Notes: a model not told the origin generated them from the sequence alone. Counted from the first letter of the stretch, positions 25,770 through 36,600 are shown. The stretch: DNA of 64,000 nt from Astropecten irregularis (GCA_963971285.1 OZ020264.1:10926431-10990430), one strand, 5' to 3'. Translations and numbers: made by a program.

Positions 25770-26598
25770 CAGCTCTGACATTCATATTATGCTGAAAATA
25801 GGTTGTGGATTTTCATTGAAGCTGAAGCTTTTCTAGAGAATCTACTTCAGAATTAACCGCAGCCAAAAGCCTCTATTTTGATACCCGTTATTTCAGAATG
25901 GATTCACGAAATGGACGGAGACCGAACGTCCGTTTCGTACGTAAACGACAATAATGTTGGACGCGTTGTTTAGAAGAAATGCACAAGTTGTTAATGTGTT
26001 ATTCTTTCGTATAACATTGAGTTCTTCTCACCGATTTTCTTCTTCATCTCCAGAAGTGTATGAAGACGTTTAATGAGAGCCTTCTCATCAAGATCCTCCT
26101 ATTTGAATACAAGCACATAGAAGCCAATTAATAGAAAACTGATCGCGGGCCAATTTTGTGGAGCTGCTCAGCACAAAAAAATTACATTTTGTTATTCATG
26201 GTCAGCTAACAACAGCCAAAGCACAATTACAAGCGATACACGGCACATGGAAATTTGGTTGTTAACCCTGTTTCTATTATCACACAAATGTCATGCTTAG
26301 CACATTTTTGTTCTAAGCAGTGCCGTGAAATTGGCCCCGGGACATCAAGTTATGACATAAACCTCAATTTTTTATTTTTGTGATAAAGTACGTTTGGATT
26401 AAAAATGCTTCATACTGCATTCGACTCTTGGGGTCAGTTTGCAATGGGATTTGTGTTTGTGATGGGTAATTTCCGTATATTTCGCACTCAATTTTGTTAT
26501 TCTGAAAAAGTAACAATTCTTACCTTCAGGGAAGCGGCATTTACAGCACAGGACAGAATGAGGCAGACTGCCAATGCAGACATCGCAAATCGAAACAT
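24101..26598 (-). CDS. Secreted cysteine-containing protein, gene A (five exons, 148 residues)
   Basis: Exons, in coding order: 26598-26524, 26098-26032, 25565-25476, 24920-24828 and 24222-24101 (stop 24103-24101). They total 447 bp with junction phases 0,1,1,1. Exon 1 is exactly a signal peptide ([20 protein letters not shown]...). Exon 2 encodes a charged amphipathic helix with a dibasic site ([15 protein letters not shown]). Exon 3 carries three cysteines ([13 protein letters not shown], then C four residues on). Exons 4 and 5 look beta-rich; exon 5 starts [10 protein letters not shown] and ends QACVNLS. I recognise no known domain. The product should be a secreted protein of about 125 residues with four cysteines, perhaps two disulfides. 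It is a paralogue of genes B, C and D. Function is unknown; defence, reproductive or venom-like secreted families show the same pattern of conserved leader and diverged body, but nothing here proves a role. The introns hold four MITE-type repeats. Confidence 0.85.
24575..24718. repeat. AATGGGAGA-family MITE, gene A intron 4
   Basis: Begins AATGGGAGACTTTGGAG and ends TCTCAAAAGTCTCCCATT, with paired GTGCGCATGCTCACA-type internal arms. The equivalent position in gene B holds the copy at 31730-31877. Confidence 0.85.
25030..25215. repeat. TTTCGATCCTAGCAGGATC-family fold-back, gene A intron 3
   Basis: AAACTGCTCATCGGCCCATA, then GGCCTGACGCTTTTCGATTC, followed by the inverted half GATCGAAACGCATCAAACCC. 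The same element is at 32300-32485 in gene B. Confidence 0.75.
25621..25948. repeat. (GGCTCA)n-bearing MITE, most expanded full-length copy, gene A intron 2
   Basis: Starts GGGCGTTTACGAAACGGAGG. A 22-unit GGCTCA array (25639-25770, one GGCTCC interruption) follows, then the family body, ending ACGTCCGTTTCGTACGTAAA. The right terminal repeat has a small insertion (GTACGTAAACG). The gene B intron 2 copy is at 32896. Confidence 0.9.
26146..26340. repeat. Palindromic MITE with CGGGCCAATTTT ends, gene A intron 1
   Basis: Left CGGGCCAATTTTGTGGAGCT pairs with right GCCGTGAAATTGGCCCCG; inner arms CTGCTCAGCACAAAAA and TTTTTGTTCTAAGCAGTG also pair. It has no counterpart in gene B intron 1, so it was gained in A or lost in B after duplication. 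Confidence 0.75.
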
Positions 26599-26830
26599 GT
26601 TGAAGTTCTTGAAACGCAGATACCCCTAGACTAGCTGTTAGTGCTTCGGTCTACACCTTGCATCAACTGCACACGATTACAGAGCTGAGGTAAAGTTGTC
26701 GGGGCTTTAAACAGGGTAGAGCTTTTTTTGTATTTCCCTTATGCCAACCACGAGGCCAAATCGACCAATAAGGTCAGACGTGTTTTGTGTAAGAAGCAAG
26801 GCCATGTTATGCAAATGTGTAGATGTATTA
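26599..26830 (-). promoter_or_regulatory. Proximal promoter of gene A with CCAAT box and octamer
   Basis: Conserved with gene B over about 220 bp. A TTTAAAGCC word (plus strand GGCTTTAAA, about 26703) replaces gene B's TATA box. An inverted CCAAT motif lies at 26765-26769, and ATGCAAAT, the classical POU/octamer motif, at 26809-26816. The spacing of CCAAT and octamer is the same in both genes. Confidence 0.55.
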
Positions 26831-28346
26831 TACACTTAAGACCTGCAAGTAGGCCTATAATGTATTTAACAAATTTTCAGTATTTTGACAAAAAGGTTAC
26901 TGAACTAGTTTTTGTGTGGGTTGTTTTTCAGGCTATTGATATCGTTTTATACACTGTACAAGGTAGATTATGAGTTATGGCTTTGCAGTATCTCCTGTGT
27001 GTATTCACTGATTCAAATAATGGGTCTAAAGCCAACACGATGATTAAAGCGAGGTCTTAAATCCTGCTTATGGCCAACAAAATGATGAACAAAGAACTCA
27101 AGTGAATAACTTTGATATCCGGAGCTGAATACAAGAACAGGAAAACGTCCTTGTGATGGTCAATGCCCGGAGGCCCTGTGGGAGGCCTGGTTCGTCCTCA
27201 CGGGTAGAGTGATCGGTAGCGTTTGACCTCACCTAGCTCGTTAATCCAGTAAGCTATAGTCAAACAGGGATATGGACTCGTTTTAGCTTATACTTAGGTT
27301 GTAAATACTAAATAAATTATTGTAAACAGATTGTAAATTTTCAGCACTAAATGGCTAAAAGGAAGTTTATCTAGAATATCGAAAATGGAGGTTGAGTACT
27401 TTTAAACCAATCAAATGGGGTGCTTCATTGCAGAACTCGTTACATTTGCGGCATTACGCTTATCTGAAAACAAGATCAAGGCGCCTACATTATTGTTACA
27501 TTATTGTCATTGGGTTAATTTAACATTACAAAAAAACATTCAAAATCCAGGGGTACACATCATAAAGACACGAATAGTCTGGCAACAAATCGACCACCTT
27601 ATAGTCAGTGACAACGTAGTTAAAACGTTTTCCAATGGGCGTCGCCATTTTGAAAATCAAATGTCACAGGGCGTGCGCTTTCATTGGCCAGTTGCCCTTT
27701 TTAGCTCAGCACGAACTTCCGGTCACCGCAAACGATGATTTTTTTTTTCCATGCCAGGTGAAAGCAATCAAACAGGATTGGTCTCACGCCCTCTAGAGGC
27801 AGAAATCTCGCTGTGAGCCTAGAGAGAATATGGCTGGGGAAATACAACATTTGTGCGTTCGATTTGGTCACTCGAGCTTACTCCGTTCGATTTGACTTTG
27901 ACGTCACATCTCGCGCTTACTCGGGCCTGGCCCAAGTGAGCGATACAATTCTTTCTTTCCTTTTGTTCACAACAACTTTTCTATTATTGTATGGCCAGTA
28001 TACGTCACTGCTGTGTTATAGTAATTAACACAAACATATAATCAAAGTCATTTGATTTTTCATTTCAGAAACAGGCATAAAAATGGATTTATAGATTTTT
28101 TGTATCCAAGCAAGCAATTAAATCTAAAGTATGTAAGCGATTGACTATAATTTATGTACAAGTTAAGGTGGCTGGGGCCTATTAAAAAACAATATGAAGA
28201 ATTCAAACACATTGGATACCAATTTTGATTATGAATTATTTTAATGACTCCATCAATGTAAGTACTAAGTAAAACAAAAAGCTTCTAATTAACTAACTTA
28301 ATGTACAAGTTAGGATGTGACGTATTAAATGCATAGCGTTGTCTAA

Positions 28347-28395
28347 TTTGTCAACAATCTGCGCATCTTTCAACATGCGCAGTTTGTTGACAAAG
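28347..28395. repeat. Hairpin in the 3' flank of the gene remnant
   Basis: TTGTCAACAATCTGCGCAT pairs with ATGCGCAGTTTGTTGACAA around a short loop. The hairpin also occurs at 30639-30700 (gene B flank) and 42557-42605 (beyond gene C). Confidence 0.75.
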
Positions 28396-28851
28396 TTAAT
28401 TACGCGCATCGTGATTGGCCAACGCGTTGCAAACTCATGGTCGCGCACTGTTGTGAATCGCCCATATTGGGAGGGCGATCAAACTATGAAGTCTTGATAA
28501 TTGGTTTGTCTTTATGTCCATTTACAGGGCAAAAACGGATGATTGTTTGGGTTTTGAGTTTGCTACTTCCCTTTCTTGTTTTATCGGGCGAAAAGAAATA
28601 TGTAAACAGAACTGTTAATTCCTTTAGGAATCTTGATACCGTCCTTGGACTAATATAACATTTTGCGGTTTACAATTTGCTAAAAATACGTTTAAGGTCG
28701 ACATAAATTTTTGAAAGGAGTACAAAGCTTTAGGAAATACCTATCAGTGACTCATAGTAGTCCCACTCATTAAAAAAACCCCTCAAATTCAAGTCCGGAA
28801 TCTATACCATTTCAAAGCCAGAATGTTTTGTTCGTCCCTCTTCACTGAGAT

Positions 28852-28973
28852 TCAAGACAGGTTAACGCATGGATTAATTTTCCAGCCGTCTCCCATTGGT
28901 GCAACCGAATTGACCTGTACCGTGTAGTCCACGTCATCAACGGTGAAGTCCAAGCTCACTGGAAACTCAGGAT
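28852..28973 (-). pseudogene. Orphan exon 5 of the secreted gene family
   Basis: This 122-bp block matches gene B exon 5 (31116-31237) almost base for base, with an intact acceptor AG, the same frame and the same stop. The one coding change I see is Val to Ala (GTA to GCA before CCAATG). No exons 1-4 lie between it and gene B. It is probably a remnant of a duplicated gene whose first exons were deleted. It could still serve as an alternative last exon for a transcript starting at gene B, since it lies downstream on the same strand. Confidence 0.85.
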
Positions 28974-30638
28974 CTGTAGTCAAAACAACCAAATGAATAG
29001 TTATCAGTTAAAAAAAAAAACAACACCTGCTCATGCGCCACAAAAGACACGGGAATATGAGAATGGAACTTTTTTAGAGTTGATCTTGTCCAGATAGTGG
29101 AAAGGAAATGGAAAATTTGGTTAGAAAACAATGCATTTTGCAACATTTCACTTCTGACTTTACCCTATATTCAGGAGAAATTCACATTCCATGATAACAT
29201 TATCACAACATTATTAATGAGGTGATTATACAAAAAAATACGTCCATTTTTTTATGCCACCAAAGTAGGTTTGTACTGTGATAGTGTTCTACATAGGGTT
29301 ATAGACAATGCATTCATTCACCATAATTATTGATTGGTTCCTAGGCAGATGTGGTATCAAGAAGCAAGTTTGATATACCCTTCGAGGAATTTATACTTTA
29401 TTTAACAAATTTTCAGTATTTTGAAAAAAAGGTTACTGAACGAGTTTTCGTGTGGGTTGTTTTTCAGGCTATTGGTATCGTTTTATACACTGTACAAGGT
29501 AGATTATGTTTTATGGCTTTCCAGTATATCGTGTATGCATTCACTGATTCACACAATGGGTCTATAGTCAAAAAGATGATTGAAGAGAGGCCTTGAATCC
29601 TGCTTATTGCCAACATATGAACAAAGAACTCAAGTGAATAAGTCTGATATTTCGAACTGAATACAAGAACAGGTAAACGTCCTTTTGATGGTCATTGCCC
29701 AGAGGCCATGTGGGAGGCCTGGTTCGTCCTCACGGGTAGAGTGAGGTAAGGTTTGACCTCACCTACATTTTCAGCACTAAATGGCTAAAAGTAACTTTAT
29801 CTAGAATATCGAAAATGGAGGTTGAGTACTTTTAAACCAATCAAATGGATTGCTTCATTGCAGAACTCTTTACATTTGCGGCATTACACTTATCTGGAAA
29901 CCGAAAAAGATCTAGGCGCCTATATACATTATTGTTGTTCATTATTTGCCATTGGGTTAAATTGATATTCCTGAAACCATCTCAAAATCTAGGGGGTACA
30001 CATCATAAAGACAGGAATAGTCTGGCCACAAATCGACCAACTTATAGTCAGGGACAACGTTGTTACAACGTTTTCCAATGGGCGTTGCCATTTTGAATAT
30101 CAAACAACATAATATTTCACTTTATGAGTCCGTGTGAGGTCGCTGTCTGCCGCCAATTTTAACAACACGGCTCGTTGTTTATTACAGAGACAAACTACTT
30201 CGCTCTACAATTCTTTCTTTCCTTTTGTCCACAACACCTGTTCTATTACTGTATGGCCAGTATACGTCACTGATGTGTTAATTATAGTAAATGAGACAAA
30301 CATATAATTAAAGTCATTTGATTTTTCATTTCAGAAATTTTCAATCATAAAAACAACAGGTATAAAAATGCATTTCATAGATTTTTGTATCTAAGCAAGC
30401 AATTAAATCTAAAGTATGTAAGCGATTGACTATAATTTATGTACAAGTTAAGGTGGCTGGGGCCTATTAAAAAACAATATGAAGAAATCAAACACATTGA
30501 ATACCAATTTTAATTATGAATTGTTTTTAATGACTCCATCAATGTAAGTAAGTAAAAAACAAAACAATCAAAGTATGTAATTAACTAACTAAAAATACAA
30601 GTTAGGATGAGAGGTATTAAATGCATAGCCTTGGCCAA

Positions 30639-30700
30639 TTTGTCAACAAACTGCGTATATAAATCTGCGCATCTTTCCATATGCGCAGTTTGTTGACAAA
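30639..30700. repeat. Hairpin in the 3' flank of gene B
   Basis: TTTGTCAACAAACTGCG and CGCAGTTTGTTGACAAA are complementary. Relative to 28347 there is a short AT-rich insertion in the left arm. Confidence 0.75.
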
Positions 30701-31115
30701 ATTAATTTCGCGCATTGTGATTGACCAACGCAATGCAAACTCATGGTGGCGCACTATTGTGAATCACCCGTTTTGGAGAGCGATCAAAGCACGAAGCCGG
30801 GATAGTAGTCTTTGTTTCCTTTGACAGGAAAAAAACCCCAGAAAACTTATGCTGGTTTTGATTTGGTTTGTGTACTTCTCTTTCTTGTTTTAAAATTAAT
30901 TTCTTCGAGAATCTTTATATATTTAACATTTTTACGGTTCACAATTTGCTTAAAGTTCGTTTAAGATTGACGTTCATTTGGAAAAGCGTATAAAGCTTAA
31001 AGAAATACATATTAGTAACCCATAGTAGTCCCACTTTAAAATAAACTCAAATTCAAGTCCGCAATCTATACCATTTCAAAGCCAGAATTTTTTGTTCGTC
31101 CCTCTTCACTGAGAT

Positions 31116-31272
31116 TCAAGACAGGTTAACGCATGGATTAATTTTCCAGCCGTCTCCCATTGGTACAACCGAATTGACCTGTACCGTGTAGTCCACGTCA
31201 TCAACGGTGAAGTCCAAGCTCACTGGAAACTCAGGATCTGTAGTCAAAACCATCAATTGAATAGTTATCAGT

Positions 31273-31304
<32 letters not shown>

Positions 31305-32960
31305 GGGAAGTGGTCATGCGCCACAAAAGACACGGGATTATGAGAATGGAAGTTTTCAGAGTTGCTATTTCGTCCCCTGTTTTATTTGTGAACAATTATA
31401 CCTTCTTTGCGTCGCCGAAATAAGCAAAATAGGCTTCCATTTATTGGTTTAATGAAGACCAAATTTTGAACGTTGGCGTGTAAAACACACTCTCTACGAT
31501 GGATTGCGTGATATATTATCTCGCTGATGATTCAGATGTATAAAGTACTAATGGGAGACTTTGGAGAATCGGTTTTCAAGTCAACAGCGCATGCGCACGC
31601 ACGCACGCGCATGCTCACAATTGCGTGCGCTTGCGCTGTTGACTTGAAGACTTGTTCTCCAAAGTCTCCCATTGTCTGCCTAAAGTTTTAAGGCTTTTTG
31701 AAAAAGCGAACTAAATCATACAAGCCAAAAATGGGAGATTTTGGAGCTGGGTCTTGAACTTGATAGCGCAAGCGCACAAAAACGTGCGCATGCTCACATT
31801 TGCGCACGCATGCTCATAGCTAGCAAAAAAAAAAAGACTTCGGTCTGCCGCCGCCAACGTCTCAAAAGTCTCCCATTGGAACTTTAGAGCATGTGGGTGA
31901 CAACTTAATACGTGATAGCTGATAATATAATTGCAAACCCCGTGGTTATTCTTACCTTTCTTAGTGACGGAATCAAGAAGCCTGAAGCTCATGTTACGAA
32001 GCTTGATGTACAGCACATTTTCGTTGTCCTTGAAGATGACACTAATATCTGCAGAATAAAGTTCAAAACAGAAGTACTTTGAAGTCACTGCATTCTCAGG
32101 CTGAGCTAGGTATGCAGGGATATATACCACATTGTCGACTTGATGTGTATTGCTCAGTCCATGTGACGAAATGGTGAAATGCACATGTTGTTTTCGATTG
32201 TAGTATCACCAATTGTACATAATCTTTATATTTTCTAAATTATTGCATGTTGGGGTAGTTTTTCATTAAATAAAAAAATAATTAAATACAATTGACAAGT
32301 AATGACAATAATAAACTGCTCATCAGCCCCTAAATGTCTCAACATTTATAAAAATGCTTGGGGTTAGGAGGGGTTGACGCTTTTCGATTCTGGCAGGATC
32401 ATTCCCAAAGGTTAAGCCTTTTAGCCTTTGAGACAGATCCTGATGTAGGATCGAAACACATCAAGCCCTCCTAACTTCAAGCATTAAATAAAAATGAAGT
32501 AAATACAGCCTACGCGTATTTCTAGTGGAACCAATTAGCATAGCACTCATACTGGGGCGAGTTGTATTATTTTGCATTTTAGAATATGAATTTCGAGTAT
32601 GGACATAAACTATGCTGGCGTTGGGAAATCTATTCAAAAACAATTTTGTGCCATTTTTTGTTTGCAAGAAAACTAGAGATAATGAGCTTGAGAGATGATA
32701 AATGTAACCTAAAAGGAATAAAATTCACAGAAAGAAACACTCACATCTTGTGCTGTCCAAAACTTCATATGAACAAGTTGAGCCATAGCAGTACCAGTAT
32801 TTTTGATCAAGCTGGTTCAGGTTACATGGTGGAGGTGCCGCTGAAACGTTAAAAATGCAAAGTCAAAGTATGTTAAGTTACATCGCCATCTGATAGGAAG
32901 TTTACGAAAGGGCTCGTGATAAGGCTACAGGCTTAGGCTCAGGCTCGGGCTCAGGCTCAA

Positions 32961-32995
<35 letters not shown>

Positions 32996-33698
32996 ACTCA
33001 GGCTCCAGCTCTGACATCCACACGTTGAAAATATAGGTTGTGGTTTTTCATCGAAGCCGATGCTCTGTTATCCTTTTCTAGAGAATCTACTTCCGAACCG
33101 CAGCCAAAAGCCTCTATTTTGATACCCGTCATTTCAGAATGGATTCACGAAATGGAGCCGGAGCCTGAGACGGAGCCTGAGCCCCCGTTTCGTAAACGCC
33201 CATAATGTTTGATGTTTTGGAGAAGAATTTCAAAAGTTCACAAAACACAGTCTAGAATGATGTTTTGTAGAAGAAATGCATAAGCTCACATACACAGTCC
33301 ACAATACATGTGTTCTCATTTGAGTCATGTTTTCATGTGTATTTTGTTCGTATAAATTGAGTTTGTCTTACCGGCGTCCTTCAAGTCCAGCATTGTATCA
33401 AGACGTTTGATGAGAGCCCTCTCTTCAAGCTCCTCCTATTTGAATACAAGCACAGACAAGACATCAAATTATGACACAAACTTCAATTTCTATTCCTGTG
33501 CTTAAGTACATTTTGATCAAATATGGGGTCAGTTTGCAACGGGATTTGTGTTTATGATGGGTAAGTTTTTCCTATTTCGGTCTCAATTTTGTTATTCTGA
33601 ATAAGTAACAATATAATCCTTACCTTCAGGGAAGCGGCATTCACGGCACATGATAGAATGAGGCAGAACGCCAATGCAGACATCGCAAATCGAAACAT
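31116..33698 (-). CDS. Secreted cysteine-containing protein, gene B (five exons, 149 residues)
   Basis: Exons, in coding order: 33698-33624, 33435-33372, 32840-32745, 32048-31956 and 31237-31116. They total 450 bp, with phases 0,1,1,1 as in A, C and D. The signal exon differs from A by one residue (Phe for Val 11). Exon 2 reads EELEERALIKRLDTMLDL, keeping the Lys-Arg pair. Exon 3 has C-x11-C-x4-C (CNLNQLDQKYWYCYGSTC). Exon 4 (VIFKDNENVLYIKLRNMSF) and exon 5 ([19 protein letters not shown]... ending PCVNLS) look like beta strands, with a fourth cysteine near the end. It is a paralogue of gene A in a tandem unit and sits head to head with gene C, about 4.6 kb apart. I cannot assign a function. 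A (CAA)n run lies in intron 4 near the last exon. Confidence 0.87.
31276..31305. repeat. (CAA)n microsatellite just upstream of gene B exon 5
   Basis: About ten CAA units, which is GTT/TTG on the coding strand, lie about 40 bp before the exon-5 acceptor. Gene C has a very long (GTT)n at the same relative place. Confidence 0.9.
31550..31673. repeat. AATGGGAGA-family MITE, gene B only
   Basis: Starts AATGGGAGACTTTGGAGAA and ends CAAAGTCTCCCATT; the arms CAACAGCGCATGCGCACGCA and GCGTGCGCTTGCGCTGTTG pair. There is no counterpart in gene A. Confidence 0.85.
31730..31877. repeat. AATGGGAGA-family MITE, shared with gene A
   Basis: Aligns over its length with 24575-24718, including TGGAGCTGGGTCTT and CTGCCGCCGCCAACGTCTC, at the same intron-4 position. 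Confidence 0.87.
32300..32485. repeat. TTTCGATCCTAGCAGGATC-family fold-back, gene B intron 3
   Basis: AAACTGCTCATCAGCCCCTA, GGGTTGACGCTTTTCGATTC and the inverted half GATCGAAACACATCAAGCCC match 25030-25215 at the same intron position. Confidence 0.75.
32896..33201. repeat. (GGCTCA)n-bearing MITE, gene B intron 2
   Basis: Ends GGAAGTTTACGAAAGGG and CCCCCGTTTCGTAAACGCCC. The hexamer array is shorter and more interrupted (GGCTCG, AACTCGGG) than in gene A. The inverted hexamer GAGCCTGAG also appears near the right end, showing that the array arose within the terminal repeat. Confidence 0.88.
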
Positions 33699-33920
33699 GT
33701 TGAAGTTCTTAAAACGCAGATACTTGTTCTGAACTAGCTGTTAGCTGAACTACACCTTGCATCAACTGAACACGATTACAGAGCAATGGTGAAGTTGTTG
33801 GGCTTTATAAAGGATCGAGTTTTTTTTTTTTTCGTTTAAGCCAAACACGAGGCCAAATCAACCAATAAGGTCAGACGTGTTTTGTGTAGTAAGCAAGGCC
33901 ACGTTATGCAAATGTGTAGA
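33699..33920 (-). promoter_or_regulatory. Proximal promoter of gene B: TATA, CCAAT and octamer
   Basis: On the minus strand a TATA-type TTTATAAAGCCC lies about 105 bp upstream of the ATG (plus strand GGGCTTTATAAA, from about 33799). An inverted CCAAT is at 33862-33866 and ATGCAAAT at 33906-33913. The same three elements, in the same order, lie upstream of gene A with a degenerate TATA word. Confidence 0.6.
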
Positions 33921-34010
33921 TGTATTAATACACTTAATACCTACAGGCATGTACTGTATTGACTACACTTTTCAGGTGTATGGTTAAAAGAGAATTAAAA
34001 AAGAAATTAA

Positions 34011-34622
34011 ACTCCTCAAAAAAGTTCTGCAACTCAAGTTTTAGGGGTAATACATTTCTTAATTATTGCTCATCGTCATATGTGTAAATATAGTATCATT
34101 CGAAAGCGTGATTGTCATTCCTTACAATGATGTGTCATTTGTTGTGCTAATGTAATCATGTAATGCGCAGCCTTGATAAATATGCAGCAGTGTCAAAGAT
34201 GAAATGTTGCAAAATGCGTTGTTTTAATTATTAGTGAATTTCCAATCGTTTTGAGGATGGACTGAGTTTGAATGGTGTTGATGCGGTGCTGATGCGTGAA
34301 AGTCCACTCATGGTGTATTCTCATTTCATAATGGATTGAATGTCATTTAACAAGTTTGAGATGTTGGTGTTCATTTCAACATTTCAAGCAAAACATTCAA
34401 CATTTTCATCTTTTCTAGAGACTGGAAAGGAAATTGAAATGTATTTTGCAACATTTCACTTCTGATTTTGCCCTATATTCGGGAGAAATTCATATTCCAT
34501 GATTACATAATCACGACATATGGCACATTATTGTAAAGAGGAATAATGAAGCTTTCTAACAATACCAGTTTCACCGTTCATAGATCAGTAACAGAAAGAT
34601 ATCATCCCTCAAACTTTATTAT
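34011..34622. repeat. Terminal-inverted-repeat element, copy 1 (pair 59690-60190)
   Basis: Starts CTCCTCAAAAAAGTTCTGCA. In the 59.7 kb copy the right end AACTTGAGTTGCAGAACTT is complementary to the left end; here the right end is truncated after ATCATCCCTCAAACTT. The interior shares GTGATTGTCATTCC-like, AATATGCAGCA and ATGCGTGAAAG words. A partial third trace occurs at 29100-29230. Confidence 0.7.
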
Positions 34623-35285
34623 TAATGAAGTAATTATGCAGACTTTCAAAAACCTACGTCCGATTTTTTATGCCGCCCAAGTAGACTTGTACTGTGATTG
34701 TGTTTTACATATAGGTTTGTAGACAATGCATGCATTTAACATAATTTTCGATTGGTTCCTACGCAGATGTGGACGGTATCAAGAAGATAAGTTTGGTATA
34801 AATTTCGAGTAATTCATAACTTATGTAACCAATTTTCACTATTATGACAACGGTTTCTCAACGATTTTTTTTTTTGCGTTTAGTTGTTTTTCAGGCTATT
34901 GGTATCGTTTGATCCTATGCACAAGGTAGATATGTGATTTATGGCTTTGCAGTATATCGTGTGTGCCTTCACTGATTCACACAATGGGTCTAAAGCCAAA
35001 AAGATGATTAAAGCGAGGTCTTAAATCGTGCTCAGGGCCAAAAAATGAACAAAGAACTGAAGTGAATAACTCTGATATCTCGAGCTGAATACAAGAATAG
35101 GAAAACGTCCTTGTGATGGTCATTGCACGGAGGCCCTGTGGGAGGCCTGGTTCGTCCTCACGGGTAACCTCACTTCTCGTTTATCCAGTAAGCTATTGTC
35201 AAACAGGGATATGGACTCCTTTTACATATATTTTATACTTAGGTTGTAAATACTAAAAAGACTGTAAATTTCCCGAGCACTAAAC

Positions 35286-35660
35286 GCCTTAAAGGTAATA
35301 TCAACTTAAATTTTATAAACGAAATACAGATTCATGGGCAAAAATATCAAGACAGATACAGTAACAGTCATCTGTGAACATTTCAGTTCCATACGGTGGC
35401 CACTTTTTGAGAAAACAGTGAAAAACGGGCACGGTATTCCTTAAATCTTTTCTCTTTTATTTTTGATCTTTTAAAAGATCAAAAAGATTTTCGGTCGTTG
35501 TTTTACTAATTTTTGGATGAATTTACCATTTCAGGCTGAACAATTTTAACGGTATGTTTCTACCAGCACCATCCTCATACCCTGTAAGTTATACGTAAAT
35601 CTGTAAACACTTCTGTTTTGGTTTCTTACCAAAGTATGACACTAGCTTTAAAATAAGTTT
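35286..35660. repeat. MITE of about 370 bp, TTAAAGGTA ends, copy 1
   Basis: Inverted relative to 36970-37345, with GGTATGTTTCTACCAGCACC, a GATCTTTTAAAAGATC palindrome, TTTTGAGAAAACAGTGAAAA and CATGGGCAAAAATATCAAGA all shared. The ends CTTAAAGGTAATATCA and CAAAGTATGACAC are weak terminal repeats. Confidence 0.75.
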
Positions 35661-35756
35661 TATCTAGCCTCTCTAAAATGCTGTTTGGCTACTTTTAACC
35701 AATCAAATTGGGTGCTTCATGGCGGAACTCGTTTATACATTTGAGGCATAGATTCA

Positions 35757-36032
35757 ACACAGGTTGGCGTAGCGGTTCTTTCCTCGCCTTTCACCTCTGC
35801 GGACGGGGTTCAAGTCCTGCTTGGTCCACAAGTGCATTGGGTTATCAGTCCCTACCTGATTCTGTGGGTTTTACCCTGAATATTACTCTGGGGTTTTCCT
35901 CCCACCTCTAAAACTGTATCTTCTTCTCATCATCTTTCCATAAAAGGTTTCATCAGGCTTACGAGCTACAGTGCCTAGGGCACTTTTGAGGAATCCTTGG
36001 TGTCATTACCAGAAAAAATAATAATAAAAAAG
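35757..36032 (+). repeat. tRNA-derived SINE-like repeat, family 1, copy 2
   Basis: The head shows a box-A-like TGGCGTAGCGGTTC and a box-B-like GGGGTTCAAGTCC at tRNA-like spacing. The body matches 527-805, and the tail is an AATAATAAAAA run. Confidence 0.8.
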
Positions 36033-36419
36033 AGTGGTATAAGTTTCAATGGATCTTTACCAATACCACAAACTAGCAATAAGGTGATTTTTTTGCAGCA
36101 CGACGCCTATAATTATTTATTTTCGTTCGATTCACCGACCAAGGTCGAAAAATAAGTTATGCCTTTGCGGTAACCCAGCTATATGCATTCAACAACTTCA
36201 CTCCAGGGGTCTACAATCAGATAGATGAATAGGTGAGGCCATCAAGGCTTAAAAAAAACGTGTTCATTGTCAAGGAGGAACAATGAAGTCCCTGGAATAT
36301 CTAGAATAATTATGACAAACTGAAAACAAGAAAAGACACACGTTCGTCCTCGGTCATTGCCCAGGGGCCCTACGTTGAGCCCGGTTGATCCTCGCGCATA
36401 TAAGAGCGAAGCGAGGTTG

Positions 36420-36600
36420 TCGGTGTACACAGGACCGTACAAGTTTGGTAACATGTCGCAGCAACATCTCGGTAACATGTTGGCCAAATGTTACTAGTGT
36501 ACACATGGACTAAAATCGTGTTGCCCAGGTGTGCTGCCATAAACGGGCAACATGTTTAATACCGAAAATGTTGCCGGAATTGTTGACACTCTGTTTAAGT
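36420..36600. repeat. Inverted-repeat element, GTAACATGTTG family, opposite orientation
   Basis: Contains GGTAACATGTCGCAGCAAC and CTCGGTAACATGTTGGCC. It ends GTTGACACTCTGTTTAAG, the reverse complement of the 21168 start. Confidence 0.65.

Larger units (their letters stand above)
23400..27750. repeat. Segmental duplication unit 1, carrying gene A
   Basis: Non-coding flanks match units 2 (28020-30130) and 3 (30130-35740). Downstream of the gene, ATGACTCCATCAATGTAAG-type blocks match. Upstream, AGGCTATTGATATCGTTTTA, GTCCTTGTGATGGTC and GGAGGCCTGGTTCGTCCTCA recur in order at 26930-27200, 29468-29740 and 34890-35160. One gene is found per unit, but in unit 2 only its last exon remains. Confidence 0.85.
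28020..30130. repeat. Segmental duplication unit 2, internally deleted
   Basis: It matches unit 3 on both sides but is only about 2.1 kb. The sequence homologous to about 31340-34420 of unit 3, which holds exons 1-4 and the introns, is missing. The join is near 29065-29100, where the intron-4 side meets GGAAAGGAAATGGAAAATTT, the equivalent of 34425-34440. Confidence 0.8.
30130..35740. repeat. Segmental duplication unit 3, carrying gene B
   Basis: The longest of the three units. It matches unit 1 through the 3' flank, gene body, promoter and a far-upstream block (AGGCTATTGGTATCGTTTG, GGTTCGTCCTCACGGGTA, then AACCAATCAAATTGGGTGCT near 35697). The extra length comes from later insertions, including the terminal-repeat element at 34011. 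Confidence 0.8.
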
